Below, in pieces: positions 33,518 through 44,935 of a stretch of DNA of 64,000 nucleotides. The stretch's first letter is position 1; every line of letters starts with the position of its first letter. Made by a program: the position numbers and the translations under genes. Origin of the DNA: Bidens hawaiensis (Eukaryota; Streptophyta; Magnoliopsida; Asterales; Asteraceae); contig JAIQDT010007377.1 of the NCBI GenBank assembly GCA_021521415.1, positions 92,861 through 156,860 of the forward strand, given 5' to 3'. The notes below the pieces were generated by a model, which saw nothing but the letters and a program-made list of their open reading frames with translations, made no database searches and was not told the origin of the DNA.

Positions 33518-35041
33518 AATTCCAAATTTTGTCCTTTTCAATATAGAAAATTATGGATTGGGTCGAAAATGAGTTTCAGTCTTTATCCTTTATTTGGATA
33601 TTTTCCTTGGTTTTAGTCCTTTACACTAACGAACGTTAAGTTTTTCAATTAAGTCTCTTTTAACAATTTGAAGGACTATTTGTGTAATAACTAAAAATAT
33701 TTGGTTCTCTAACTCAAACATCTCACATCTACATTTCATCTCCATTACTAACAAACCCTAAAATCCACCCACCTCCATTACCACCACCACCCATTCCTTC
33801 ATTGACCTCCACCACAATAAAGATTAAGTTCTGGAAATATGTCACCACCGTCATCTTTTAACCCAACTTACACACAATTACTGCCATCACCATCGTCTGA
33901 AAACAGCCATCACCACCATCGTAGTTTTCTTGTCGGCGCCCCAGCACCTGCCACCGCCGTCGTCGCTGCTGTAACACCCCGGCTAAAGCGGAATACGCCC
34001 GAGTGTGATATACAAATTGCTCAAAACACATGTGACACTATTAAGTGACAATATTACCATTAATTGATTTACACATCAAGTACACAAGTTTGTAACAAGA
34101 AACACAAAGAAAATACAAGAGTATTTAACAACTTGTCCATTTATTAATATAACCTAAGTTCTAGTGTCTTCTCCGTTTCATCCTCTAATAATTGTACCAG
34201 TAACCTTAATATAAATTTATATATATTCCAGTCGTAAACCATTATAAATCCTAAACGCGAACGTTTATGCTAAAATAAGATCCTTAAGTTGTCTTCACTG
34301 ATCTGTGTCTTGCCATGCAGCAGCCCCACATCTGAAACCCACCTCGCCGGAAAATCTCATTAAATCGACTTGGCTTCACCGGTCTACATCTATCTACCCA
34401 CAAATCAGCCATTTTTGCGCATTTGACACATAAACCCTCACTCGTTTATCTTCACTCATTGCCACATTTTTCAGGTACGAGCCACCATTATGGTACTGTT
34501 GATTCGCCTAATTCTCTTAACCCTAAAAATATATAAGTTTCTATACCTATAAATCAAATATATTCTACTATATTTCATGGATTTAGGGCATAGATCTCAT
34601 TGTCGGTGGAAGTGTGGAACGCTCCTTGATCCTACAATATCTACCTAAAGTTCCTCTCAAGGTTATTGATGTGCTTGCTTCAATTTCTTAGATTAACGGA
34701 ATTTTGTAAAAGTTGTGTGAAACTTGGAGTTGGTGGTGTTTGGGATGAAAAAGATTGTGGAAAAAATAGATTTACGGTATTTTAATTTCTTACTTATCAT
34801 AACTGAATAGAAGAACCAAATCTTTTTAGTTATTACACAAATAGTCCTTCAAATTGTTAAAAGACTAAAATGCCTTCATGTGCAAGGCACATGACTTGAC
34901 TTACCTGAAAAACTTAACATTCGTTAGTGTAAAGGACTAAAACTGAGACAAATATCCAAATAAAGGATAAAGACTGAAACTCATTTTCGTAAAGGACTCA
35001 TCCATAATTTTCTATATTCAAAAGGACAAAATTTGTAATTT
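33518..35041. mobile_element. Long-TIR DNA element, ~1.5 kb, Mutator-like
   Basis: The left arm (33518 to about 33715) and right arm (about 34810-35041) are inverted repeats of roughly 200 bp sharing CAAATTTTGTCCTTTT, ATAGAAAATTATGGAT and TTTGAAGGACTATTTGTGTA. A 9-bp flank duplication is not clear (TAAAAGAAA versus CATAAAGAT). The interior is CCACC-rich, like the element at 20720. At 33971 it also contains TGTAACACCCCGGCTAAAGC, an LTR-edge-like sequence whose partner edge I could not place. Confidence 0.7.
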
Positions 35042-35210
35042 CATAAAGATAAGGATAATAAATGGAATATAAGAGGTTTTTAATAAATGCAAGCTAAATT
35101 AGAAACATAGTGTTTCTAAGTTGAATTATATAGATAAATAAAGAATATGGATATGGCGGTTAAAGAACTTTAACCTTAAAATAGAATAAATGTTAAATAA
35201 TTTATAAGAA

Positions 35211-35480
35211 TTAATTGCAAATATGGTCCCAATGGTGGCACACCAAACGTAAGTTTTAACCCCGTGATTTCATTTTTGCATATATGGGTCATGTGGTCAG
35301 AAATTTTTTGCAATTAGGACCCCGTCGAGAACTCAAAGTTCGGTTTTCTGCTTAAAGTTGTTCTACCCTTACAATTTGTAACCCTGTGGTTTTAAATACA
35401 TACAATTTGGACCCTCTGTCTGTTATCCTCCAACAATTTTAGCCAACCGAACATTGTCTTTTTAGGGTTGACTATCTTTG
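35211..35480 (+). repeat. Left inverted end of a possible large element
   Basis: Starts TTAATTGCAAATATGG and contains GTTTTAACC and TGCAATTAGGACCC blocks. The reverse complement of 45920-46067 matches it over about 120 bp with the same outward edge. No flanking duplication was found. Confidence 0.5.
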
Positions 35481-35639
35481 ACCCGTTAACCTTTCATGTA
35501 AGCTACTTATTACAATCTACTAAACATAAGTAATCATAATATTGCCTTTCTAAACTGATTATTTGTATAAAAAACCAAATTGACATGAAATCAAAGATTT
35601 ACATAGTTTGACTCTCGTAAGTCAAAGTTTAGCTTTGTC

Positions 35640-36227
35640 CTTAACTGATTGAAAGACAAGGTGCAAACATACATGTATATACATTCAAATCCATACAATA
35701 CCCACTACACACAGTTTGAATTTTCAAGGTCAACTGTGACTTTACATGTATTAACAAAGATAGATACATACATAAATATGTATACACAGAAACATACATA
35801 CATATATGCATAAACATATGTATATATCTATGCGTACATATATATATATATATACACATATACATATATATATATATACACATATGCATATATGTATATA
35901 TCTATGCATACAGATATATATAGATATATATACAGATGCATACTTACATATATACACAGATGCATACACAGATAAGCTAATGTTTGACTTTCCAAGGTCA
36001 AATGTGACTTTACATACATACATAAATACACACACACACACACATATATATATATACAAAGACAAGCCAATACTGTATACAGATTATTTATATATATATA
36101 TATATTCATACACAGATGCATACAGTTATACATACATACACAAAGTCATCAAATGCATCTAATTTTACATATTATTTATACTAATTATACATACATACAT
36201 ACATAAATATATAAAAAACTGCTATGC
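35640..36227. repeat. CATA/TATA microsatellite field with a duplicated segment
   Basis: Dominated by (CATA)n, (TATA)n and (CACA)n. A segment including TTTGAATTTTCAAGGTCAAC (35716) recurs as TTTGACTTTCCAAGGTCAAA (35981), so a ~265-bp unit is present twice. The several 80-118 aa Tyr/Ile/Cys-rich frames on both strands are translations of the microsatellite. Confidence 0.85.
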
Positions 36228-36279
36228 CTCTGCATTAGAGGTGCACAAATCGGTTTTTTTAAAAAAACTGGTTCGGTTA

Positions 36280-36474
36280 TTAACCGGACTGGTTTTTTTG
36301 CCCGGAAAAAAACCGGTTCGGTTAATAACCGGACCGGTTAATAACCGGTTTTTGTCTGTCAAAACCCTAACCGGTCTAACCGGTTAGGACCGGTTTATAA
36401 ACCGGTTAGAACCGGTTAATAAACCGGTTTTTTTATTAACCGGTTTTTTAATAACCGGTTTTTAGGTTAACCGG
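36280..36474. repeat. Left subterminal AACCGGTT repeats of the hAT element
   Basis: At least 15 CCGG cores in about 200 bp, mostly as AACCGGTT in both orientations. Dense subterminal motifs are where plant hAT and CACTA transposases bind. The right end has the mirror arrangement. Confidence 0.85.
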
Positions 36475-36530
36475 TTTTTTTTTTTTTTTTTTTTTTTTTT
36501 TGTGTTTAGGGTTTAGGGTTTAGGGTTTAG
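36475..36530. repeat. Poly-T run and telomere-type TTTAGGG repeats inside the hAT element
   Basis: A 27-base T run (36475-36501) is followed by almost four units of GTTTAGG (36504-36530), the plant telomere repeat. It lies between the left subterminal repeats and the transposase 3' end. It may be chance, a captured telomeric tract or a telo-box. Confidence 0.85.
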
Positions 36531-36834
36531 TTTGGAAGACCGAAGCCATTCTTTGCTTTCGTTGTTAGGGTTCTTTGCTTGGAAGATTAAAAACACATAA
36601 CTTTCATTTATAGTTTTTATATTAAAAATACAAACATTAAATCGTTATCGCATATTCGTAACTCAAAAATACAAACATTAAAGAATGCTTAGACACGATT
36701 ACATGAACAACTTGCTGTTTCTTACTCATTATTTGCCTCCATGTTTGCTGTTTCTTTAACTAATTTTCTTCGCTACCCGATCCCGAGCTATTCCTTAGGT
36801 AATCGTCGTACGCGGCTTCTTCATTGGTCATTGG

Positions 36835-38859
36835 TTAAGTGTGTCCTTGATTGACCTCGTCTTCATACAAGCCCGCCTCATACTCCATTTCCCCCTCGAG
36901 TGAGCGTTGATGTTGTGCCCTATCTAAAGAGTCCAAGTAATCCTTGTAGCAAATCGACATCTCTACAACTGGTGGAGTGAGTCGAGTCCTCCTAATCGAT
37001 ATAACCCTGCCAGAAACAGAAAAAGCAGACTCCGAAGCTACCGTGGAAGCTTGGACCGTTAGTAAATCTTTGGCCATGGCGGCGAGGATCGGAAACTCAT
37101 CCTCCTTACCTCTCCACCAAGCCAGCAAATCAAGACTTCTAAATTCATCCGGAGTCATGTGTTTCACAAAGTTGGTACCACCATACCTTCCAAGTTCACT
37201 GCTTGGGGTGTTTACCTTTTGACGTTTACCGGCGTCTTCCCAAATCATGTAGTACATCCCCATTTCAAGGTCGGTTTGGGATTGGGATTGGGCAACAGCT
37301 CTTAACGAGTCATGAATTTGGGAAGACGACCCGTATTTTGTAAGGTAAACATCATACATGTTTGACAAGGTGGTGTTGAAAGCATTCTTTAAAGTTTGGC
37401 TATAATAGGGGTTTTGATCGTCGTTTAACTCTAGCTCATCACAAATTTTTTCTATTAAAGCTTCAACACCACCAACATTGATGCAAGGGTTTAACGCAGC
37501 AGCACATGTCAAAACAGCGGGTAGTTCTTGAAAATATTTTCTAAATTTTTCTTTCATTTTTACACCCATATCAAAATAAGGTGCACCCCTACAATGAAGT
37601 TCACTCAACTTTGTGCACATGACAGCAATTTTTGGTAAAGCAATGGGGCTTGTTGGATAGTAAACCCCGGATAAACTAGTTGTGCAAGATTTAAAAATTT
37701 GAAGGACCTCCGTAACGATCTCAATCAATAACCAGTTTCTAGGATCGTACGGTGCACATTTACCCCTACTTGACAAAATTTGATGAAACGCAATTAATGA
37801 TTCTTTTTGTTGGATGGCTTTCTCAAACATATCACAAGTCGAGTTCCATCTTGTTGGACAATCCCAATTTGGCCCCAACCATTGACAATTAGCTTCTACA
37901 CAAAATTTTTTGTATCTTGAAAATGTTTTATTGTTGCTGAAAACATCTCGTAACATTCTTTTAAAATTGTTTCTTTGCGTTTCGATCACGTTTAACCCAT
38001 CTTGCACGGCTAAGTTGATAATATGTGCAATGCATTGGCTATGAAAAAACGCTCCATCACAAATAGGTTTATACTTTAATTTTAAATGGCCAACCGCGGC
38101 CGTATTGTTGGACGCGTTATCAAACGAAATTGAAAAGATTTTATGTTCAATCTTGTATTGTCGAATGACTTTATCCAAGAGTTTAAAAATATTTCTACCC
38201 GTGTGCGGGTAATCAAACAATTGAAACGCAACGGTTCGTTTCATCATTTTCCACGACTCGGGGTCAACCCAATGAGCCGTCACACAAATGTATGAGTCGG
38301 GCGAACCATTAGGTACCGACCACACATCCGTTGTTAAGTTTACACCAGTTTGTAAGTTTGAAAAGTATGAAATTAGTTCGGATTTAGCGTTTTTCCATGC
38401 TTTAAGACAATCTCTTCTAAGGGTCGAACGACTTACGTGTTGGTAGCGTGGTTGAACATACTTTTGCATCATCTCCGTGAATTGAGGGTTGTCGAAGTGG
38501 TTGAAAGGAAGTGTTTGTTGAATCACAAAGTTTGAAAACTTTTGACGTACCACTTCAAGGTCGTACGTAAACACTGTTCCTTGATTCGACATCTCCGGCT
38601 GCGAACTACTTCCCGATTCGTCCTTCAAGGCCTTGCAAAAGGGCCTTTGTACATGCGCTTTTAAAGTGGAGTTTGCATCTTTGCCATAAAACTTCAAACA
38701 ATGTTTGCATCGAGCTTTTTGGCTACCGTTAGACATTTCGCATAGGTCGAAATGTTGCCAAACATCTTGGTTTCGTTTCGTGGGGATGACCCGAACGACC
38801 GTTTCTCCCGTGTTCGAGGCACCCATGTTGACGGATGAAGCAGCACTTTGGGAGGCCAT
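36835..38859 (-). CDS. hAT transposase, BED zinc finger and hATC dimerisation domains
   Basis: A single 674-aa frame without interruption. Residues about 30-80 form a BED zinc finger (W34, C51, C54, H69, C75: ARCKHCLKFYGKD). The RNase H-like catalytic core follows, with Asp178 in LTTDVWSVPNGS and Asp247 in SISFDNASNN. The helical insertion contains the FHSQCIAHIINLAVQDGL block, and the C-terminus has AWWRGKEDEFPILAAMAKD and Glu610 in ASESAFSVSGRVI, then the hATC helices. Length and order match RICESLEEPER/ZBED-type plant hAT proteins. It would bind the element ends in the nucleus and cut and paste them. The start is the first Met; the N-terminal 30 residues are low complexity. All catalytic acids are present, so it may be active. 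Domestication is unlikely because it still sits in its own TIRs. Confidence 0.94.
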   Translation of the reverse strand: MASQSAASSVNMGASNTGETVVRVIPTKRNQDVWQHFDLCEMSNGSQKARCKHCLKFYGKDANSTLKAHVQRPFCKALKDESGSSSQPEMSNQGTVFTYDLEVVRQKFSNFVIQQTLPFNHFDNPQFTEMMQKYVQPRYQHVSRSTLRRDCLKAWKNAKSELISYFSNLQTGVNLTTDVWSVPNGSPDSYICVTAHWVDPESWKMMKRTVAFQLFDYPHTGRNIFKLLDKVIRQYKIEHKIFSISFDNASNNTAAVGHLKLKYKPICDGAFFHSQCIAHIINLAVQDGLNVIETQRNNFKRMLRDVFSNNKTFSRYKKFCVEANCQWLGPNWDCPTRWNSTCDMFEKAIQQKESLIAFHQILSSRGKCAPYDPRNWLLIEIVTEVLQIFKSCTTSLSGVYYPTSPIALPKIAVMCTKLSELHCRGAPYFDMGVKMKEKFRKYFQELPAVLTCAAALNPCINVGGVEALIEKICDELELNDDQNPYYSQTLKNAFNTTLSNMYDVYLTKYGSSSQIHDSLRAVAQSQSQTDLEMGMYYMIWEDAGKRQKVNTPSSELGRYGGTNFVKHMTPDEFRSLDLLAWWRGKEDEFPILAAMAKDLLTVQASTVASESAFSVSGRVISIRRTRLTPPVVEMSICYKDYLDSLDRAQHQRSLEGEMEYEAGLYEDEVNQGHT

Positions 38860-39064
38860 GATAATCGACTACGAAATAAGAGCGTATGGAGTGGTAATGT
38901 GGTATAATTGAGCGTGAGATAACAAAATAATCGCGTATGAAATAAACGTTTAGAGCGTTTGGAGTTGTATAATCGAGTGTGATCTAACCAATACCCAACC
39001 TAAACTATATACAGATGTTTGTGGGGGTAAAATGGTAAAAAAAAAAACGGTCAAAAAAAAAAAC

Positions 39065-39380
39065 GGCTATATAGCCGTTATACAACGGAAAAAAACCGGT
39101 TTTTAACCGGTTAACCGGTTATGGAAAAACCGGTTAACCGGTTTTTCCACAACGGTCAAAAACCGGTTTATAAAAAAACCGGTTAACCGGTTTTTTATAA
39201 CCGGTTATTAAAAAAAACCGGTTTTTTTAATAACCGGTTCGTTAACCGGTTTTGGCTCTAAAACGTGTAACCGAAATACGAACCGGCGGTTTGTAAACCG
39301 GTCAAACCGGTTTTTAAAAAACCGGTTTTCGTAAAAACCGGTTTCCGGTTTAAACCGGCAAACCGGTTCCCGGACCGGTT
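39065..39380. repeat. Right subterminal AACCGGTT repeats of the hAT element
   Basis: At least 20 CCGG cores over about 315 bp, in both orientations and often as AACCGGTTAACCGGTT. It is upstream of the transposase start, so transposase binding here could also repress its own promoter. Confidence 0.85.
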
Positions 39381-39396
39381 TTTTTGACCATCTCTA

Positions 39397-39598
39397 CTCT
39401 GCATAAATGAACATACACGCATTGTAAGTAATCGATTCCTTAACTATTTAGCTTGGTATGGTTATTTTACAAAGTCAACAAATGCATCTAATTCTACACA
39501 CTATTTATACATGCATACATACATACATACGTACCTACGTACGTACGTACGTACGTACGTACATACATACATACATACATATATACAAACACACACAC

Positions 39599-39630
<32 letters not shown>

Positions 39631-39640
39631 GGAGTTAGAC
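39397..39640. repeat. Dispersed ~110-bp repeat plus CATA/CGTA microsatellite
   Basis: 39400-39500 (ACGCATTGTAAGTAATCGATTCC ... AAATGCATCTAATTCTACA, interrupted here) matches 42665-42775, and its last part matches 36145-36175. It is followed by (CATA)n and a run of ACGTACGT (39531-39560). The Tyr/Thr/His-rich frames are microsatellite translations. Confidence 0.8.
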
Positions 39641-39949
39641 TAAAAAGAGTGAAGTGTCTAAAAAGTCTAGAAAGAAATTATGGCCTTTGTATCAAAGTCT
39701 ATTAATGGCTAAGATTAAATGAAGGTAAAATTCATGGTGTGTTTGATTTTAATTCTAGTTTTTGTTATCCAAAAGGACATAAAGGTCTTTCTTATATAAC
39801 TAAGTTAAGAAACTTCTAAAGTCATTTATATTGATTCCTTTTTGTTGGCATCCAAGACAGATTTGTAATAAACCCAACGACCAAGATGATTGAAAACCCA
39901 AGAATCTAATTTAGAATCGTTATATATATCATTATTTAATTAGATGCTA

Positions 39950-40330
39950 TCTATACATTATGAACTAAAACACAGTGAACATAAACTAAAACGCACTAAA
40001 CATCATGAAATAAAATACATTAAACATAATATACACTGGTAATCGTACAATTATGAACATGATCCATATTCACATGAACTTAAACACAAACACACACCGA
40101 ACATCATGAAATAAAACACAATGAACATAATATACACACAATGATCATAAATTATTAACATGATCCATGATTTATATGAACTAAAACACACAATGGACAT
40201 AAAACACAGTGAACGAAATACCTTAAAGCATAAAAACAAATGTGTTTTATGATATGAACTAAAACATACCATGAACAACACTACGTACTAAAACACACTG
40301 AACACAAAACAAACACATTGAACATAAAAC
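39950..40330. repeat. AT-rich imperfect tandem repeats of ~100 bp
   Basis: CATCATGAAATAAAAYACA then TGAACATAATATACAC recurs near 40000 and 40098, with many AACTAAAACACA words around. A related AACTAAAACAC/GAACATAAAACAC pattern continues to about 40330. No gene is seen here or in 40331-41080. Confidence 0.7.
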
Positions 40331-41084
40331 ACAAACACCATTAATTAACTACAAACTAAAAACCATGAACATCAATCGTGAACTAAAACACTATAACATA
40401 ATTATTCGAACAAAAAAACCTATAATGTAAAAGTACTAAACTAAACACATAAAAAGGTATATATTCGACAAGGAATAATCAGTGGTTAAGATAAACACGA
40501 TCCCAGAAATTTAGACGTTACTTAGGACAATAATATTTGTTAAAATGATTAAAAAGACCATAGGTATTTAATAGTGTAAAATTTGATAAACAAATCAGTT
40601 TTCACACGACATATCGTTTCCTCTTTAGTTTGATAAGTGTATCTTGAAGAAAGAGTAAAAAAAACTTATAAAGTAGTTAAAAGTATTAAAATTGTAGGAT
40701 TAAAATGACCACATGACATATTATTTTCAACCAAATTTCGTGTTTCTGTCATTTTCCAAATTTCACACTTTTAATAAACAATTATCATTGTTTTGATGTT
40801 TTGACTTCTCAGTTATTTTAATATTCATAATAAATGAAAATATTAACTATCATTTTTAAAATTAATCATTGAAAATAAAATACCATCTTATCCTTGTGTG
40901 TTTTATTTAAAACATGCCACATGTCATTATATGGTGGCTTCTTATACTTTTTATGAATAACTATTTGATGTGTTGTAAAACACACTAGTTTTTCATACTA
41001 TTTATCATTGTTTTAATCATTTGTTCATCTAATATTTAATTTTTTTAAATTGTTTTGAGTATGATCTTACATGAATATGTATTT

Positions 41085-42640
41085 TGTAGGTTACGGGCTT
41101 AAAGATAAAGAAACCGAGCTTTGAAAGAGACTTAGAGGCCCATTGTGCACGTACTATTATTGAAGAACAAAGTTAAAGGCCCGACCCATATCCATTTTGT
41201 GAAGCCCATAAGTGTAATTAATATAATAAACAACAAGAAAACAAACCCTAACCATCCCCTAGAGCCGAAATTAGCAGCAACTCACAAGAACAAAGAAGAA
41301 AAAAATTAAAACCCTAATTTGTGGGCAGCAATTCCGATCGCAGCAGCCAAGGAAAGAAGAAAAAAGAAGTTTGCAACCAAGGTTTGAAGTATTTTCAAGT
41401 GTTTGAAGCCTCCAAGAACATTATACTTCATCCTGTTTTGATCTAAGTTTCATAATTGTCTTGTTTTTTTTATCATAAAGTTGTATTCTGTTGCAATTGA
41501 ATTAAAGATTGAGTTGTGTTTGATTATACTTGATTGTTGAATGAGTTTACTTATGATTTGGATGAGTAATGTGAATATTTTTATATGTATATGCTGCTGT
41601 CCATTTAAGATGCTTGGCTAATCTTGTTAGTTCTACCTAGGTTTGATGATATTTTTTTTAAGTTTAATGAGTTTTATGGATTGTTTGATTAAAGATTGAT
41701 TTATGTATGAATTAGGTTGTGTTTAGTTTCTGGGATTTTATTAATATTACTTCATAAACCTCATACTTTGATTGATTGATTGTATTTTGATTGATTTTTG
41801 CATGTTTGATTCTAGACCTTCTGTTTAGGGTTTGTTTGCGGTATGTACAACCGTAGGGTTTTGTTATGTGAGTTATTTGATAAACATCAGCGGGTTTACA
41901 CCTTCTTAGAGACCGAGAGGTGATAAGAAGTTAGGGCTGTCTCATAGCCTTTGCATTACAGGATTAGGATTGCGCGAGAGCGAGTTCGGTTCTTGTCGGG
42001 TTTGGGTTTTTTGAGCAACTAGTTGATCTAATTTGTGTTAAATTGAATTGTTCATCTATCCTTGGTTGTGTAGTATTCATTTCCATTAGGGTTGAGTGTC
42101 GGTGAGTCCAAGAGGAGAGTCGACATGAGAACACCTTAGTAATCGTTTTCCTGTTTGCTTTCTAATCAATTAAGTGTAGTTAGAGTTTGTTAGTGAGACC
42201 GAGAGGTGATCTAGCTAGCTTGAGCGAACATTAGTTGTGTCATCTTTAGATACCGGTGTCGTGAGATCATTCAATACATTTACTTGTTGATCCGTCAATT
42301 TGATTCTTACCTAGGTAGACGTTTTCTCCATCGTATCAGTTAAGGGTTGTTAAATGTTCTAAGTTTGGTAAGTTATGTCAGTTAGTCCAGTTTGATTAAT
42401 TAAGTTAGTTTAAAGTAAATTAGGCCAAGTAGATTTTAATATTAAATTTAATCAAAATATTATTCTTAGGAAGGTGTTGTTTAGGTTTTAGTAATCTAAA
42501 GCGTTTTCACGTGTCCTTGTGTTCGATACTCGGACTTCTTAGTTCTATACTACTTACGATTGGTACACTTGCCGGTTGTGTGTGGAATTATTAGAATAAT
42601 CCGTTTTAAAATTAAAGCTTAGTTGTGAGTTTCATAGATA
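41085..42640 (+). mobile_element. Athila/Tat-like LTR fragment
   Basis: Contains TGTTCGATACTCGG...GATTGGTACACTTGCC near 42530-42575, the LTR motif also seen in the split LTR at 24805-30962, and three GAGACCGAGAGGTGAT-type words between 41900 and 42215. Neither a CATCGCATCA end nor a flank duplication is visible, so the right end is lost and the left end uncertain. No coding region is attached. Confidence 0.5.
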
Positions 42641-42659
42641 TAGATTCGTGAATTTGCCA

Positions 42660-43025
42660 TCCATCCATCCTTGCATATATAAGCATACACACATTGTAAA
42701 CACTTGATTCCATAACTAAGTAGCTTGTTATTGTTATTCTACAAAGTTAACAAATCCATCTAATTCTACATACTAGTTACACATACATAGATACAAAGAT
42801 ACATACATACACACACTTAATAAAATCTAATAAAGCATATATAGATACACAAAAACAAGTAGTTCATTTGCATTTGTTAATACAACATTGCACCTATATT
42901 TATAAATACATAGAATCATAGATACAGACACAATCACAAAAACAAGCATGTGTAAGTTAATACAACATTGCACCTATATAAATAGATTACCGGTTTAGTT
43001 GTTGATAAAAAGGCCCTAATTAGTA
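42660..43025. repeat. Second copy of the ~110-bp dispersed repeat, with short duplications
   Basis: 42665-42775 matches 39397-39500. TTAATACAACATTGCACCTATA occurs, with slight variation, at 42877 and 42956. The rest is CATA-rich. No gene. Confidence 0.7.
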
Positions 43026-43188
43026 GTTAATGTAACACATAAATTTTACAATAATAAATAAAGGAAATTTGTGTTTGTGAAATGTGTGTTAATATTTAAT
43101 TAATATTAAATATAATAAAGGGTGTGGTCTTGGTGGGGAAAGATGGAATAAGGATGGGATGGGCCTTAGGTCCATGGGCTTAAGAGAG

Positions 43189-43196
43189 TATAAATA
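43189..43196 (+). promoter_or_regulatory. TATA box of the 2421-bp solo LTR
   Basis: TATAAATA about 160 bp inside the LTR in the plus orientation. It is a candidate outward promoter toward the repeats and the chromovirus to its right. Confidence 0.55.
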
Positions 43197-43759
43197 CTCC
43201 CTTAAACCTCCCTAAAACTCTAAAACCCTCATTTCTACCTTTCTTATTCCCTACACACTCAAAACACACACACAAACCTCACCATATATGGCCGTGAGCT
43301 AGAGAGAGATCCAAGACCCAAACCAAGATAGATATTGATAGATCTTGGATATACAAGCAAGATACAACTCATACAAGATTATTATTCATAACCTAAGTTA
43401 ACCGTAGCCTAAAAACGCATAAAGGTATGTTCTTTATACTTAAATGTTATGCTTTCATGAACGGTTTGCCCTAAAACGTAACCCTAGAGTAGATCGGGTC
43501 TAAACGAACCATAAAGTTACAAACTTGATGTTTAAAATGGACTTAATGAACTCATAAATATATATGGTTCATAAAGAAAACCCAAGATCTAGCTTAAGAA
43601 CGTTTTTCATGCTTAAAGGTTCGGGCTTTACATATAAACGGGCTAAGTCTTGGCCGAAAATGGAAATGGGAATGTTTAAGAACGTTAAAGAGCCATTATA
43701 GGAAATTCAAGATTTAAAAAAGTATAATGATAATGGGATTTACGGACCAAACCGTAGCC

Positions 43760-44290
43760 TTCAACTCATTCGAATACAATATGCATTTTCGCATACAAAA
43801 GGGCAATCCGAATACATCAAAGAACTCGCATACAATAAGCCCGTTCGCATACAAGTTACATGATCACATACAAACAAGAATTCGAATACAATGCATGTGT
43901 TCGAATAAAATCAAGAACTCGAATACACTGCATGCGTTCGAATACAATCATACACTCGAATACATATATACAATTTGATTACATTAAACCATTCGCATAC
44001 AATTATTAAACTCGAACACATGAAGCCATTCGCATACAATGGCTAATCTCGAATACGTTAAGATAATCGATTACATGGACTCGAATACAATTATATAATC
44101 GATTACAATATTAAACTCAAATACAATTTGAGAAATCGCATACATCATAGAACTCGAATACAAAGAGTATCTTGATTTCAATATAGATTCGAATACATAT
44201 AATATGCATATTAGAATACATTGAAAGACTTGGATACAAAAAGGGAAAGAAAGAAAGGAACACTATGTATTCAAATACAAGTATTTGAAT
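43760..44290. repeat. Irregular array of CGAATACAA/CGCATACAA words
   Basis: Short words of the type (T)CG(A/C)ATACAAT recur at variable spacing of about 12-25 bp over more than 500 bp. They alternate between AA and GC variants. The array is inside the solo LTR, and the 83-aa frame is a product of the repeat. Confidence 0.8.
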
Positions 44291-44768
44291 ACTAGTGTTT
44301 GAGGGTAACATTATATCCTAAGTGAATTGCATTCTAATACAAGACCATACCTTGTAAAGCCATTAGAATAGACCAGACTTAGCCATTTTGGCTGAAACTT
44401 GAATAATGTGAATAGGACAAATACTGATACATGTAATTAATGTACAGTTAGCCGAGCACAGTTAAAGAATGGGATAATAATTAACAGAGAAGGTAACAGA
44501 ATCCAGGTGAGTTTCTAGCCCCATTCCTTGTTATGTTTCGGGTTGTGTGCATACTCGATGTGATTAGTCAATACACTTATCTTAAGCGGTAAGTGTATGC
44601 TGCTATATATGATTTATGTGTAAGATATGAATGATTGCTTGTCGGTACGTGAACAATCTTCGGATATTGCGTGTACTGCAAGGTTATAATTAAAGATATA
44701 AATGTTATATATAATGTATGGATGACATATGTATGATATGAATGATTATAAAGGGATAGAAAGGTATA

Positions 44769-44935
44769 GAAGAAAGGGACCGAGCCCTAATAATACTCGA
44801 GGTAGAAAGGGACCGTACCCTAATATCCGAGTCAGAAAGGGAACGAGCTCTAATAATACTCGAGGTACAAAGGGACCGGACCCTAATAATATCCGAGGAA
44901 AAAAAGGGACCGAGCCCTAAAAATACTCGAGGCAG
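44769..44935. repeat. Five tandem units of ~30-35 bp
   Basis: Each unit runs AAAGGGACCGAGCCCTAATA then ATACTCGAGG, with small changes. Units begin near 44773, 44807, 44836, 44870 and 44904. AAAGGGACC...CCCTAA in each unit could form a hairpin. A 63-aa frame across them is not supported as a gene. Confidence 0.85.

Larger units (their letters stand above)
36236..39396 (-). mobile_element. Complete hAT transposon, 3161 bp, with intact transposase
   Basis: Ends are TAGAGGTGCACAAATCGG on the left and CATCTCTA on the right (reverse complement TAGAGATG), flanked by a perfect 8-bp duplication CTCTGCAT (36228-36235 and 39397-39404). The transposase gene sits centrally on the minus strand. Both subterminal regions are packed with AACCGGTT-type words. 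Perfect duplication and an uninterrupted gene point to a recent insertion. It landed in a CATA-rich repeat, which resumes at 39405. Confidence 0.95.

Noticed and set aside
33839..34048. 69-aa frame rich in Ser/Pro/His
   Set aside because: It lies in the CCACC-rich interior of a long-TIR element and runs into an LTR-edge-like sequence.
35640..36165. Several 80-118 aa Tyr/Ile/Cys-rich frames on both strands
   Set aside because: They are translations of CATA/TATA/CACA microsatellites, open in several frames at once.
36977..37222. 81-aa plus-strand frame in the hAT element
   Set aside because: It is an antisense shadow of the intact transposase.
39458..39705. His/Thr/Tyr-repeat frames
   Set aside because: They come from the (CATA)n and (CGTA)n tract.
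44729..44920. 63-aa frame with KGP-type repeats
   Set aside because: It is a by-product of the five-unit tandem array in a solo LTR.
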